The position numbers were made by a program, and so were the translations under genes. From positions 74,177,283 through 74,241,282 of the forward strand of contig CM035235.1 of NCBI GenBank assembly GCA_020226215.1: a DNA stretch of 64,000 bases, read 5' to 3'. The notes beneath the pieces were generated by a model. It worked only from the letters and a program-made list of their open reading frames with translations, did no database searches and was not told the origin of the DNA. Of the stretch, positions 10,715 to 21,853 are shown piece after piece (the stretch's first letter is position 1; every line of letters begins with the position of its first letter). The DNA is from Sindora glabra (taxonomy: Eukaryota; Streptophyta; Magnoliopsida; Fabales; Fabaceae).

Positions 10715-12360
10715 TTAATTTTCTCAACCATTTCGCTTCTTTGACGGTTTCCTCGCCTATTGAAAGCCCTCTACGATTCCGTGTTTGTGAATTCTTTTAT
10801 TTTTAATCGGAGCAGAACGGATAACCATGCCGCGGATTTTACTTTCTTCAATAAATATCATCTTTGGGATTTAAATCTCTATCCATTATTGATCCGGAGG
10901 TAGCATGTTTTCTGTGTTTGTGAATTTTATTCTAACTGAAAATGCATATCTATATAACTTTTTTTTTGGCTAATATTTATGTTTCTAAACATGATATATG
11001 TTATTCTTAAATATAAATTTTTTTCACAATCGTAAATATAAAAATAATGGAAATAGAAATTTCGTATTTGAATTTGAGTTGATAAACGGGCAAAATCTAT
11101 GAGATCAGAATTTGCTAACTTGAATTCAGGTTAGAAGGCAAAATAAATTTCAACATCAAGTATGGCCAGCACCTGATTTCTTATGACGGAAGGAAATTTG
11201 TTTCCTCCTCCGCAATGGAAAGTCAAAGTCACGTGGAATTGGAAATTAATATGAAAATTACCTTTGACTTTCAAAAAGAAGTGACAGCCGACAAAAAGAA
11301 ATTGAGAGGGAAATTGAGAAGGATGTATTAAAGTTATTATTTGTCATTACCAAGAATATAAACATGTACGGTACATACGTACTCCCTTAATTTCTATTTA
11401 TCGTCATTATTAATTGATTTCACATATATTAAGAAAGTAGTTTAATTTATTTATTTTTAATGAGTTTTACAAGATTACCCTTTATATACAAAATTCAAAA
11501 TAGTTAAAAATAGAGAAAAAAATATAAAGAAATAAATACAAGTTGATTAATAGTATAAAATAATAAAATATTTATTAATGTAAAAGAAGAGTAGATTTGG
11601 AAAAAGAATATTTAATACTTTATTGAAATTTTAAAGCGATAAATACAAAGAAACAAAAAAATTCTTCAAAATGTGACAAATAAAAAGGAACGAAGGGAAT
11701 ACAATACAAGTTCCCCCATGAATGCTAATCATATCGCTTGGAAGTCCCTCTTTTATGAGCAACGGCCTCCTCCCCCATATGCAGAACTACAACATAGCAT
11801 ATATTTTATCCTAAGAACAATATTTGATTCATTCCTGTAGTATTTTTCTTTCACGTGGGACAATACTCAGAAAATTAAAATATTAATATTTTTTCATTAA
11901 TGAAGATCATTTTTAAGATTTGAACTCAGTTCATTTGTACTAATATTTTTATTGATCCTATAATAATTAGGGACGCATGTGAAATCATAATTCACATACA
12001 TTAATGTCACTTTTAGTTTTCAAATATCGAAATTAGTCACTTATTTCCTTATATTTTGCTTTTAATTTGTTTACTTGATTTCCTTGAAATAAGGAACAAT
12101 GCAAAGCTATTGATTTTAGTATAAATTTAGAAATCAATAATGTAGAGCTTTCTTGTGAAACAAACATTGCTATTGATAGCAGATTTACATGAAATGTTTA
12201 CGGGATTAGACATTGGCTTTGAATTATTATTTTATCAAGTATCGTAATAAATATTTTATAATATCAATTAAAAAATTATTGTAGAAATGAAATATTATAT
12301 TAGTTTCCTAAAAAATATTATATTATATCAAGCATCAATAACCAATCACATTTAATAATG
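10690..12360. repeat. segmental duplication gamma, copy 1 (partner 29115-30135)
   Basis: Matches begin at TTTAACGCGTTAATTAATTTTC and cover about 10700-11165 and 11850-12350. The middle, with the MITE at 11380-11701, is replaced in the partner. No gene seen. Confidence 0.7.
11380..11701. mobile_element. Stowaway-like MITE (322 bp)
   Basis: Inverted ends TACTCCCTTAATTTCTATTT and the complement of TATTCCCTTCGTTCCTTTTT, with TA at both tips, as in Tc1/mariner Stowaway MITEs. No coding capacity. Confidence 0.75.
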
Positions 12361-12369
12361 TTAGGTTAT

Positions 12370-13080
12370 TTTATTAATTGATGGGGAATGTCTAATTTAC
12401 CACTTTAGCGATTCATATAATCGATATTATATTACATTCCCTTACCCCTAAAAAAAATTCTGTTCCCTACATCCTCTTTATTTTATACGGTGTCTTATGA
12501 CACTTCCTGTTGCATTACTTCTAACTTAAAATGCATCTAGAACCCTCAACATCAAAATATTAAAACTTTATAATACATACAGACCCCATATTAAATAGAA
12601 AGCAATGTGCATTTCATCTTAAATATGACACATAATCCCAAATTCAATATATCCAATTCAAAACAAGCATAATAACCTTATTTTTTCTCTATATTAATTC
12701 CATAAAATTTAAAAATGAGACCAAGGAATACTTAATGATTTGCATTATTAAATGGCATATGTTCAAAGCATTTTCAAATTGCAAATAAACAAAGTAAGCA
12801 AATGAAAATTTAAGTGTTGCAACAACTACAAAGGAAAGATTTATTATGATGGAAGAAAAATTATCTTCTAATTTGTTAGGATATCATTTTGTTAGAGTAT
12901 ATTTAATTATTTGTTCATGTGCATCTCTCAAATGAAACTTCTATTATTCAAATATTTCAACATATTATATAAACTAAGATTTTAAGCAATTGTTTATGTA
13001 AGCATTACTTAGAAAAAAAAGAAACTAAGTTGCAAGAAAAGAATACAAAAATTAAAAAAGTTCTTATATTTATATTCTAT
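12370..13080. other. AT-rich intergenic stretch, no gene seen
   Basis: No supported frame or clear repeat boundary. Confidence 0.4.
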
Positions 13081-13330
13081 ATTTTTTTTAGGGAATGCAC
13101 AACCCACATATTTGTCAATGGGCTAATAGATTTTCAACACTACAAAACAATTGGTAAGTATAAATAAAAAATAAATAAATAAATGAAGAGAATCATCTTA
13201 ATATTGGAATATAAGCATATCTTGGTAGAAAGATAGTCATTTTAAGATCGGAAGATTTTCACAATAAAATTTACAAATGACATCATGATTTCATTGTTTT
13301 TATTTTCATCTAATGCCTTGTGATTTGAAC
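13080..13330. repeat. dispersed repeat (partner about 56450-56710)
   Basis: Shared order of motifs: GCACAACC-CACATATTTGTCAATGGGCTAATAG, then a GAGAAT-ATCTT core, then ATTAGTCATTT-like and AAATTT-CAAAT blocks. CACTACAAAA at about 13138 resembles a CACTA tip, but no partner end was found. Confidence 0.5.
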
Positions 13331-13620
13331 TGTTTTGATATTAAACTTCGGTTCTTAAGAAAATATTGATATACAAAGTAAAATGATGTTGTTCAAAAAT
13401 AAAGGTTCAAACACTGGTTTTTAATAATAACTAACATCTTAAACCAAAATATTTTGTTTAAAATATATATCAAATAAAATTTTTTATAATAGAAAATTTT
13501 GGTTAAATCAATTTTTTATTGATTCTTATATAAAATTGATTTAATGATGTGATCCAAACATGACCATTGAGTTGAATTAGTCAAGTCAATTTGGATTTAA
13601 TAACTATGCCAATAAGATTT

Positions 13621-13705
13621 GTCACAGAGTCATAGACTCGAAATCAATTACTTGAGCGGAACCACTTCTATATCTAACAATAATTTCATGAGGATAGAGT
13701 TTTCG
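13621..13705 (-). pseudogene. remnant of a family A gene
   Basis: Minus strand contains TCAAGTAATTGATTTCGAGTCTATG, cognate to the SSNR-x-x-VY junction of A1 and A3, but with a stop (SSN-stop) and no usable ATG. The upstream flank (13705-13830) still matches the A1 and A3 promoter flanks. Only the N-terminal end is detectable. Confidence 0.55.
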
Positions 13706-13936
13706 AAACTTAATTTGTTATTAGGTGAAGAATATTATGAATGAATGGATTGTTCCCTCAACCATCCATATATATATGTTGTCTCTTTTGATAATACTCG
13801 CCGACTCTTTTGTTTCTCATCCATGAAAATTTCAAGTAATTTAAAGTAACACAACGCAAAATTTCCCGGGAAAACATGAAAAATTCTCTACAAAATGGTT
13901 CAGTTTTGAAAATGAGGCGTTTTTTAGTGCATTAAT

Positions 13937-14088
<152 letters not shown>

Positions 14089-14965
14089 AATGAAAGGAAA
14101 ATATTATGGTAGAACATATTAAAATGGACATGTTACATATTGAAAATTTTCCATGGTTTGACATGTGAAACTGTCAAAGTTTGCAATGGTTAAGGAAACG
14201 TGTCTGTTATATGTCTTGATATTTACTGACAATTTCACAGGATGTTACTCAGAAATCATTTTCATGTCCTTGTTAACGTGTACATACATGCAAGCATTAT
14301 CATCTTCTTGTCAAGCTGCACTAAAGTTCGATCAAATTTTTAAGGTCAGCGGAATGTAATGTAATTACATCCCTCCCCTTAGTTTAATTAATGTTTAAAT
14401 CAATGAATTGATGCCTTGAATCTTGACCGTTTCATTAATAGTAATTTTTTAAATTTAAGATATAGGTAATAGATGATACTGAATAATAAAATAATATTAA
14501 TTAATACATATAAGAGTTCTTTCCACAAATTATCGTATAGTAAATGTATTGTAATTTTGACCCGTTGTATAAAAAAGAAAATCGAACCTTTTCTGACGTT
14601 ATTGTACAAAAACACGGACAAACGAAAAATTTTGTTTCCTTCAACTCTTTATGGAAAATAAATTACTACAGAGACTTTACTTAAGAAAGGATACATAGCC
14701 TTTCAGACAAATGAAAAAGTCTGCATTCAAGGTTTAGGATTCCAATGAATTCGACGAAAGTGGAAAGATGTTTCCAAACCCCGAATTCTCAGTTACACAA
14801 TACCCACGTAGTGCAAGAATTTACCTAAGAAAGGATACATATATATATATATATATATTCAGATAAATACAATAATTTTCTAAAAATTAAATTTTCGACA
14901 ATCCTTTATATTTATCTTATTTTTTATTATCAGTTAGTACATAAGTTGTGGTACTAGCTAACTAG

Positions 14966-14966
<1 letters not shown>

Positions 14967-15000
<34 letters not shown>
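14967..15000. repeat. (AT)n microsatellite
   Basis: Uninterrupted TA repeat; a shorter one lies at about 14837-14859. Confidence 0.9.
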
Positions 15001-15001
<1 letters not shown>

Positions 15002-15118
15002 CCCTTTTATTTGTTTGATCTCGGTCCAAGTGTATAATTAAACATGAAATAGAAATCTATATATCTAATACCGCTTTGATCTGTGACTGTCAAAGGTTGA
15101 GGAAATTAAGTAGTTTTT

Positions 15119-15349
15119 ATGCAAACAACAACCTTAACCAACACAGTTAACCAGAAAGTAGAAACAGCGTCCCACACGCACGCCAAATCTCTTCAACACG
15201 TCAGTTACATTTTGGATCCTTTCAGTATGTTTCTTTTGAAGACTGCGAGCAAGGGCTCATCTATGATAAGGATGCTTAATTTCACAGGTTATGGTCTTGG
15301 AGAATTAGACCCAAACAAACGAAACAACTTTCTTCTTAATTTCTTTTAG
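15119..15349 (+). other. 76-codon plus-strand open frame, doubtful
   Basis: Frame from MQTTTLTNTVNQKVETASHT to NNFLLNFF-stop. The segment is duplicated at about 1368-1850, where the same ATG context survives, but a MITE and small indels break the frame. No domain is recognised. Conservation may only reflect the segmental duplication, so I treat it as probably non-coding. Confidence 0.2.
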
Positions 15350-15926
15350 GAAGAAGTAAGGAAAGGTGAGTGGAATTAAGGCTGCAACTAATAATCTCTC
15401 TTCACTCTTCGATAACTGCCTAACATATGATTTCTGAATAATGACCCAATGCTGACTCCAGCTTTTGATTACATTAACTTAATGTTATATTGTTTATAAA
15501 AATTACCCTTTCAAAACTAATTTTTGTATTTCGCCTGATTTGATAGAAACTGATGTAGTTATTTTGAAAAACTTAAACTACGTTGATCATGAAATAAAGG
15601 CTTTTAAGAATCCAACGTTAATATAATTTTAGGAATTTAATGAATATGATGATTTTCTCATCAAGTAATTGTACAGAATAATCGAGCCTGTTATGAATTA
15701 GTAATTAGTAATAAAGTATGAAAATAATTAATTCCTTGTATGTTCAATGGAAGACTAGGGTTTTGCATCATTTAACAACTACAAAAAATGATAAATCCTT
15801 TGTGTAAGAATGATGGCCCTGATGTAGTTGCATCCGTTACGTTAGATTTATTAGTGTTGATTTGCTCATTGTAAGCTCCAAAGACAACAATATCTACGAA
15901 ATAGTTCTCAACTTATAATATATCCA

Positions 15927-15932
15927 TTTATT
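15927..15932 (-). terminator. poly(A) signal of B2
   Basis: Minus-strand AATAAA in TTTCAATAAATGG, at the same place as in B1. Confidence 0.55.
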
Positions 15933-16204
15933 GAAACAAACAAACAACGTACAAAGCTAATTGAGCACAAATAGTATTAAGAAATTAACAAGTCGAGTGG
16001 CAGAAGAAATCAAAGCATCTTATATAAAGTGGCTTCCATTTCCTCCAATGTTCGCCAGCGCTGCCGCATGTCCGACAGCAAAACAGAAAGAGCGATTCCT
16101 GTATGGGAGCTTGGAGTACATAAACAGAAAGTGGATGGTTTGATATAAAAGAATATGATTTTTAAGACAATACCTCTTGTAAATATATTAATAAGAGGTG
16201 ATGA

Positions 16205-16357
16205 TTAATTGGGTCTCTTCCTGGAAAAGATCTTCTGAATGGTTGGAAGTTGAGAGGAAGAAGAGTTGTTGGAAGTGGTTTTGGTTTGAGTTTGAGAGGA
16301 AGGCTGAGTAGTAGGGCACAGAACATTCTTAATGTTTATGGTTTTGGAAGAACTCAT
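16205..16357 (-). CDS. family B small peptide B2 (50 aa), unknown function
   Basis: ATG at 16357-16355, TAA at 16207-16205. The peptide begins MSSSKTINIKNVLCPTTQP, then a Ser/Thr/Gln-rich middle (SSQTQTKTTSNNSSSS) and the same basic end QLPTIQKIFSRKRPN as B1. It is three residues longer than B1 through in-frame length change in the middle. No signal peptide, membrane segment or known domain. A good TATA box is 90 bases upstream. A likely intron at 16061-16173 (GT...AG) begins about 31 bases after the stop, as in B1, followed by a short exon and AATAAA at 15927. Best-preserved B member. Function unknown; translation is inferred from the conserved frame only. Confidence 0.72.
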   Translation of the reverse strand: MSSSKTINIKNVLCPTTQPSSQTQTKTTSNNSSSSQLPTIQKIFSRKRPN

Positions 16358-16445
16358 TTTGCAGCTTCAAATGAATCAAATGGAATGATGAGTTTGTGAA
16401 ATGAGAATCTTCTTGCTTTGGATGAATGATGAGTTGATGAATCCA

Positions 16446-16456
16446 TATATTTATAG
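16446..16456 (-). promoter_or_regulatory. TATA box of B2
   Basis: Minus-strand CTATAAATATA about 90 bases before the B2 ATG. Confidence 0.6.
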
Positions 16457-18207
16457 ATAGGAAATCAAGAAAGAAAGGAAAAATAAGAGGAAATTACGGT
16501 GGGAATTGGATAGTAATTTACAAGGCTTGAGGAACAAGCATATCATACGCAGCACCAGCTGATATAATCCCCGCGGCTGATGAGACGAAATCATCAAACT
16601 CCAAATCCACGCCTTCCAGAAAAGACCGATATAAAACGGCGTCGTCTTGCTTATTAACCAACCGTTTTAGACGCCATTTCTACACCTTCCTTCTCTATTG
16701 CCCTATGATAAGAAGTAAAATAATATCGAAACGCGCCTTCTCATAGACTTCTCTCTTGACTTCAATTATTCGACAGATATATTTATATATTTTTTAGATT
16801 AAGTATTGAACTTCATGATTTTTTGCCCAGTCTTAATTACAAGAAGCTGAAAAATTACTGGAAATAACTAATCTTCATTGGGAAAAATCAAAACTTAGAT
16901 TAATTGTTTTAAAAAAAGGGGTAGTAATTAAATGCATTTTATAACAAAATATTGAATTTTGCCCCTTTGACAGAATGCACTTTAGAAAGTAAAATACTAA
17001 ATCACAACCTTTGATGTTAATATCAAAAGTTAAGAATTTGAAAATAATAGCAACTTAAAAAATAATTTTTTAAATTTGTAACTTCCCATCAAGAAATATG
17101 ATGCTTACTTTAAGTTCTAAAGTACATCTATCACTTTCTTGCCATATAAAAATATTTGTTTAAAACTGTTAATTCTCACTGTATACGTGAGACTAATAAT
17201 TGTTTGAATAAGAGAATAAAAGACCGTCATTATGAAAAAAAAAGTACAAAAAAAGGATTCTTTATTTTTTTTGCTTTAATAATAAATTGCATATCAAATT
17301 GTCTCAAACTAGAAAAATTAATTATGGGAATAGTTAAAGATAAAATTTTAGGTGAATCTACTCTACGGATTTCTGTAGTTTACACTTATTTTTAAATTTA
17401 TAAACGATATCTCATACACTAATAATTAGCAAAGACGATTAGTATATTTACATTTAAATGAATCCATACCTTAAGTTCTCTTTTGAATTAAATTTATGTT
17501 TGCATATGCTTACTACTGACCTAGCCAAGTGTGCCTTTATATCAGATTATCCTTGTCAGTATAATTTCATGGGAGAAATAGCAGCTCAGTTCCAAATTTT
17601 AGAGAAATATATAAAGGATAGCATTTGTGATGATTTCCCAACAAATATCACGTAAGAAGACTTTACAAATTAAGAAACCATGAAAGTTAGAAAAATGTCA
17701 ACTTTACAAATTAAAGTAATAAGATCCGTGAGTGATCGAATTATACACTGAATTTGATTACAAATAGAACCCGAATATCGCATAAAAGATCTCGACCAAA
17801 TTTGTCCAAATTTTTTATGCAATATGTATGTGTGTGCCTATATATATATCTGTCTCGTTATATCACAAGTTTTCAAGTGATATATAAAAATTAAGACACT
17901 CAACTTTAATGAAAATCTCCTTTTCTTTTATGCAATGGAAGCTTCCTAACAATCAGTACCGTTTTGTAGGAAGAAAAATATGCGAGTATTGCATCATAAA
18001 TAATTAATATTACACTAATTTATAACAATTGAAAATAACAACTACAGCATAAGACAAACACAAACACACGCTATGACTACTTTTTATCTCCAAATCACTA
18101 TAAAACAAAATACCCACAAACTGTAAGACACCATAACAATTAAAAGTGTAAAAGAAATCTCCTTTCAACATTATCCGCCCCACATTTCCATGCACAGCTT
18201 CCACAAT

Positions 18208-18714
18208 CTGCATCACAAGCAAAACCATGCACTTATCAGCAAAACACAAAGGTACGTACAAGATTTTAAATTGTGCATTGCAATTTGAATATTGCATGCA
18301 ATATTATTGCTGGACCCTAATGTAACTGCAATTTTCTATTGTAATGAACATGTTTTCTCTCTTCACAATTTTAGTAGTCACAGCAAAATCACAACCATAA
18401 ACCTAAACACAATTTAAAACCATGAATACGTGATAACATGCACAACCAAAAGAATAAGATTTATGAAAACAAACTAAACCATAAATATGGTTTATATATA
18501 TGGTTTTGAATTCCCAATATTATGTAAATGATATTATAACTTCGCATTCACAACAACAATTGTAATTTTAATTAGCAAAAGTTGTATTTCTAGTTAGTTT
18601 TGTTTACTATCTCTGTAGTACAAAATATGCGATCAATCAATGCTGATCGTAATCACAATATAAAATAGGGAAAAAGGAATTTCTAACTCAATGCTTTTCC
18701 ATACCTAGAAATAT
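18208..18714 (-). other. predicted 3' UTR intron of A3
   Basis: Donor TTTCTAG|GTATGG 11 bases after the A3 stop; acceptor TTGTGATGCAG|ATTGTGGAAGC. The exon after the acceptor matches those after the A2, A4 and A5 introns (GCAG|GTTCTA-GCGGAAGCAGCTG). It is 507 bases long, against 103-112 in A2 and A4, partly because of the MITE at 18261-18420. An open frame at 18010-18297 overlaps it and is unlikely to be coding. Confidence 0.6.
18261..18420. mobile_element. MULE-like MITE in the A3 intron
   Basis: Ends AGATTTTAAATTGTGC and complement GTTTTAAATTGTGTTT are inverted repeats like those of the element at 1460-1606. Target duplication not clear. Confidence 0.45.
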
Positions 18715-18725
18715 AAGGAAGACAT

Positions 18726-19025
18726 TTATTGGTTGGACCTAGTACAGTAACCAAGAATTTCTCCAGAAGAGTTATAAATTGGAATTCGGTTAGCTGCCGG
18801 AGTGCCGGTGTTTGAGGCGGGACTACCATAGCCAATAACATTTCCAGCAGCAGCAGAGTTATAGATTGGGAAGCTTGAAGAATTCGATGTTGAAACATCA
18901 CAATATTCAATAAGATTTCTTGTAAGGCCATAGACTGCAACCCGATTACTTGATGAGGAATTTCTTTCCTCAGAACTGCTTCTGTCTGCATAAGAAAGAA
19001 CGTCAATAGTGAGTTTTCTGGGCAT
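18726..19025 (-). CDS. family A small protein A3 (99 aa), intact, unknown function
   Basis: ATG at 19025, stop at 18728-18726. Residues 1-30 are MPRKLTIDVLSYADR followed by a Ser/Glu/Asn-rich stretch. Three tyrosine repeats follow: VYGLTRNLIEYCD (about 30-42), IYNSAAAGNVIGYG (about 54-67) and IYNSSGEILGYCT (about 82-94), joined by Ser/Asn/Pro-rich linkers. The repeat pattern (aromatic, turn-forming N-S-x-G, then IGY) looks like short beta hairpins; this is inference. No signal peptide or membrane segment, so probably cytosolic or nuclear. TATA box at 19091-19100; intron right after the stop (18208-18714). The only family member in the window with one uninterrupted multi-repeat frame. The overlapping frame at 18683-19006 is a shadow. 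Confidence 0.72.
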   Translation of the reverse strand: MPRKLTIDVLSYADRSSSEERNSSSSNRVAVYGLTRNLIEYCDVSTSNSSSFPIYNSAAAGNVIGYGSPASNTGTPAANRIPIYNSSGEILGYCTRSNQ

Positions 19026-19090
19026 TTTGATAATTTTTTTATCAGATTGATGAATACTGTGAATGAATAGTTATTTGTTTCTTAAACCAT

Positions 19091-19100
19091 CTATTTATAG
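19091..19100 (-). promoter_or_regulatory. TATA box of A3
   Basis: Minus-strand CTATAAATAG about 66 bases before the A3 ATG. Confidence 0.6.
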
Positions 19101-19265
19101 TACTTACTGACCAGTAATTTGTTTCTTACCTATGAAAATTTCAAGAAATTTAGAGTGACATAATGCAAATATTCCAGGGAAATGCACTATGAATCAAACA
19201 CGGTTCAGCTTTGAAGATGAAGCGGGTATTATGTTTTTTTAATGCGTTATATATTTTATAAATTT

Positions 19266-19530
19266 ACAAAATTAATTATTTTGTCCCTCAAGTTATAAGG
19301 TACTAATAAAATAATTTCTAAATTATATAAAGTTATGATTTTACCCCTAAATGATAATTTGTGCTACAATTTTATTTCTCTATATAAATAATTTCATTTT
19401 TGAATTATTATATGAAGGGATAAAATTAAATGTATGAATTATTATTTGGAAATAAAATTATAATTTTATATAATTTGGGGACAATATTATCAACACGTGA
19501 TAATTCCAAAATTGAAATTGTTAATTTTGT
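19266..19530. mobile_element. MITE-like inverted-repeat insertion
   Basis: Ends ACAAAATTAATTATTTTGTC and the complement ACAAAATTAACAATTTCAAT are inverted repeats. It sits where segment copies 1 and 2 have the TATATTTGTGTG microsatellite, so it is an insertion relative to them. Superfamily unknown. Confidence 0.5.
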
Positions 19531-19914
19531 CTTATGCATGTGTTATTAATGGAAGGAAAATATTATCGTAGAACATATTAAAATGGACATTTCAAATTTT
19601 GAAAATTTTCCATGGTCGACATTTGCATGACAATTGAAATTGTCAAAGTTTTCAATTGTTAAAGAAACTTATATCGGTGAAATTTCAGAAGATGTTACTG
19701 AGAAACGTTTTGTTTCATGTCTTTGTTAATTAACTCGTACATGCAAGCATGGTTGAGATTAGCTAATTTTCTTGTAGAGCTGCACCAAAGTTTGATAAAA
19801 TTTTCAGAGATCCGCGGATGTATTGTAATTACATCCCTCAATTTTAATAATAATTTCAATTTCATGAAAGGATCTGATTAGGTTTCTTTTATCATTTTTA
19901 TTAAAAAATGCTTT

Positions 19915-20445
19915 GAATTTAAATTTAGGCTTAAATTAAATTTTGGTCTTCTAAAATATAAATTATATAATTTTAATCCCTTGATTTAAAATAATTTATT
20001 TTGGTCTTTAAATATTAAATTATAGTATTGGTTCTTCTATTCAATTTTTTTTAATTTTTATTAATTTCTATCAACTCCTACAAATATTCATTGTATTATT
20101 TTTCAGATAAATTACATTTTTTTTAAATTTTATAGAGAATTAACTCTCAAAGTGATTCAATTTTTTATATATAATTCATTGATTTTGTTCAAAAAATTTA
20201 AAATATAAGCAAAAATTTCTATTCATGCTTACATAGAAGTCGTTCTGAACCCTAAGTTAACACAGTAGAAGAATTAGGTAAAAATGGTTTTGCAGAATAA
20301 GAAATTGATGAAAATTAAACAAAATGATTAAAACTGCACTAATATAATATTTAGATATTAAAATAAATTATTTTAAAATAGAAGATTAAAATGGTACAAT
20401 TTATATTTTAAGGGACCATAATTTGATTTAAGCCTTAAATTTAAG
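19915..20445. mobile_element. non-coding element with long inverted ends
   Basis: Left end TTTAGGCTTAAATTAAATTT and the complement of the right end TTTAAGGCTTAAATCAAATT stay similar for about 60 bases, both continuing into a TGGTC-TAAAATATAAATT block. No transposase. A Mutator-type MITE is possible, but no clear target duplication is seen because the flanks are low complexity. Confidence 0.6.
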
Positions 20446-20449
20446 ATAT

Positions 20450-21455
20450 GTGAGGTCGGGGATAAAACTTTGAACGTTGAGCTCCGAAGAAAAACACAAT
20501 TAAGGTGTCTTAGTTTAGCAATTAAGTTGCACTCAAATTATTATTTTATAATTTAAATTGTTATAAGTGCTAAGATCTCAACAAAATAAACCGTGTGATT
20601 AAAAAATTAATTACATAAAGTGATTTGTTTACAATGATTTCTTTCGGGTCTCCATGACTTAGTTTACGTTAATATTATAAGGTAAACTACATTGTATATC
20701 ATATGGTAAATGCATCGTAAACCAATATGCTATCATTTGCCCTTGGTATACGGTTTCTCCTCTAACTTGTCACAAAAATGAAATTAGTTAAACCCTTTTC
20801 GAAGTTAATTAGCGCAACTAATTAAAGACACCCATGTGGGTCAGATTAAATAAGACAAATGAATTTTTTTTGGTTTCCCTTAAACTGAGTCTGTGAGAAT
20901 TCAGGCTTTCTCAAAATTGAGTGTTTTTTTTTTTATCGTTGTATTGTCTTTTTTTTATTGAATTTCATATTTTTATTTAATTTATTTACTTTAAAATTAA
21001 AAAAAAAGATAATTTAGCAATAAAAACGTTCGCTCAATCTTAACAGTTTAAACTTCCTGCAAAATTACTGAAAAATAAATTGCTAGAAAAGAAAAGTATG
21101 CATTCAAGGGTTAGGGTTCCAAATTAAGACTTTGGCTTTGTGGAAAAGACAATGAAATTCACCGGCAGCCATAAGTTTCAATTAACCAGACATACTTTGT
21201 CCAATATATAGCGACAAACCATAAATTAATCCGTAATCCTTCAGAAAATACCAAGTAAAAACTTGATCATACTCATTTCAATATCCTTACCAAATTTAAT
21301 GCTAGTCAAGAAGAGCTTTGTTAGATTAAAATAATAGTAATTTAAACTCCCCTATTATGTATAAATTTTTTTACTTTTTCCATCTCTTATTATTTGTTGC
21401 ATTTTTTTAAAATTTTTATTCTTCTGTCATTTTAAAAATTTAATAAAACATTAAA
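20450..21455. other. intergenic, no gene seen
   Basis: Distant resemblance of about 20750-21120 to the sequence upstream of other array members (AACCCTTTTCGAAG..., CATGTGGGTCAGATTAAAT). No supported frame. Confidence 0.35.
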
Positions 21456-21458
21456 TAT

Positions 21459-21853
21459 ACTCCTTCCATTTTCTTAACTGACAATCTGGAGGAAAATTTT
21501 TATTCGTATCATTTATGAAATCAATGAAGGATAATTTTTTTTCTTCCAATTTTAACCTTGTTATCCCCACTAAATACTCAACCACATCATTAATGTGGTA
21601 CTCTGTCCTAAGCAGTGGTCATCAAAGAGTCCAAGAAAACGAAGAGTATTAAAATGAAGTACTACCTTAGAGAGAGAGAGAGAGAGAGAGTATTAATGTG
21701 GAGAGAAAATTGATGAAGTGATCAAATTTGGAGTATTTTAATGCAAGGGTAATTTAGTAGAAAGAATGCAAAATTTCCTCTAATTTAGGCTACTTGATTG
21801 TCCTTTTAATATGTGTGCATTAATATTAAAAGTCAGTTAAATAGGAATGGAGG
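21459..21853. mobile_element. Stowaway-like MITE with internal (AG)n
   Basis: Left end ACTCCTTCCATTTTCTTAAC and the complement of the right end GCCTCCATTCCTATTTAACT both run into a TGAC block. An (AG)11 tract lies at 21669-21690. No coding capacity. Confidence 0.6.

Noticed and set aside
13138..13148. CACTACAAAA as a CACTA transposon tip
   Set aside because: No second tip or 3-base duplication found; ten A/C-rich bases can occur by chance.
17458..17655. 65-codon plus-strand frame MNPYLKFSFELNLC
   Set aside because: The duplicate at about 4230-4400 has frame-breaking differences, so the frame is not conserved.
18010..18297. 95-codon minus-strand frame MQYSNCNAQFKIL
   Set aside because: Spans the predicted A3 acceptor site and MITE; more likely intron plus 3' untranslated sequence.
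18683..19006. 107-codon minus-strand frame over A3
   Set aside because: Overlaps A3 out of frame; its composition (Leu/Gln/Met runs) mirrors the shifted Ser/Asn repeats.
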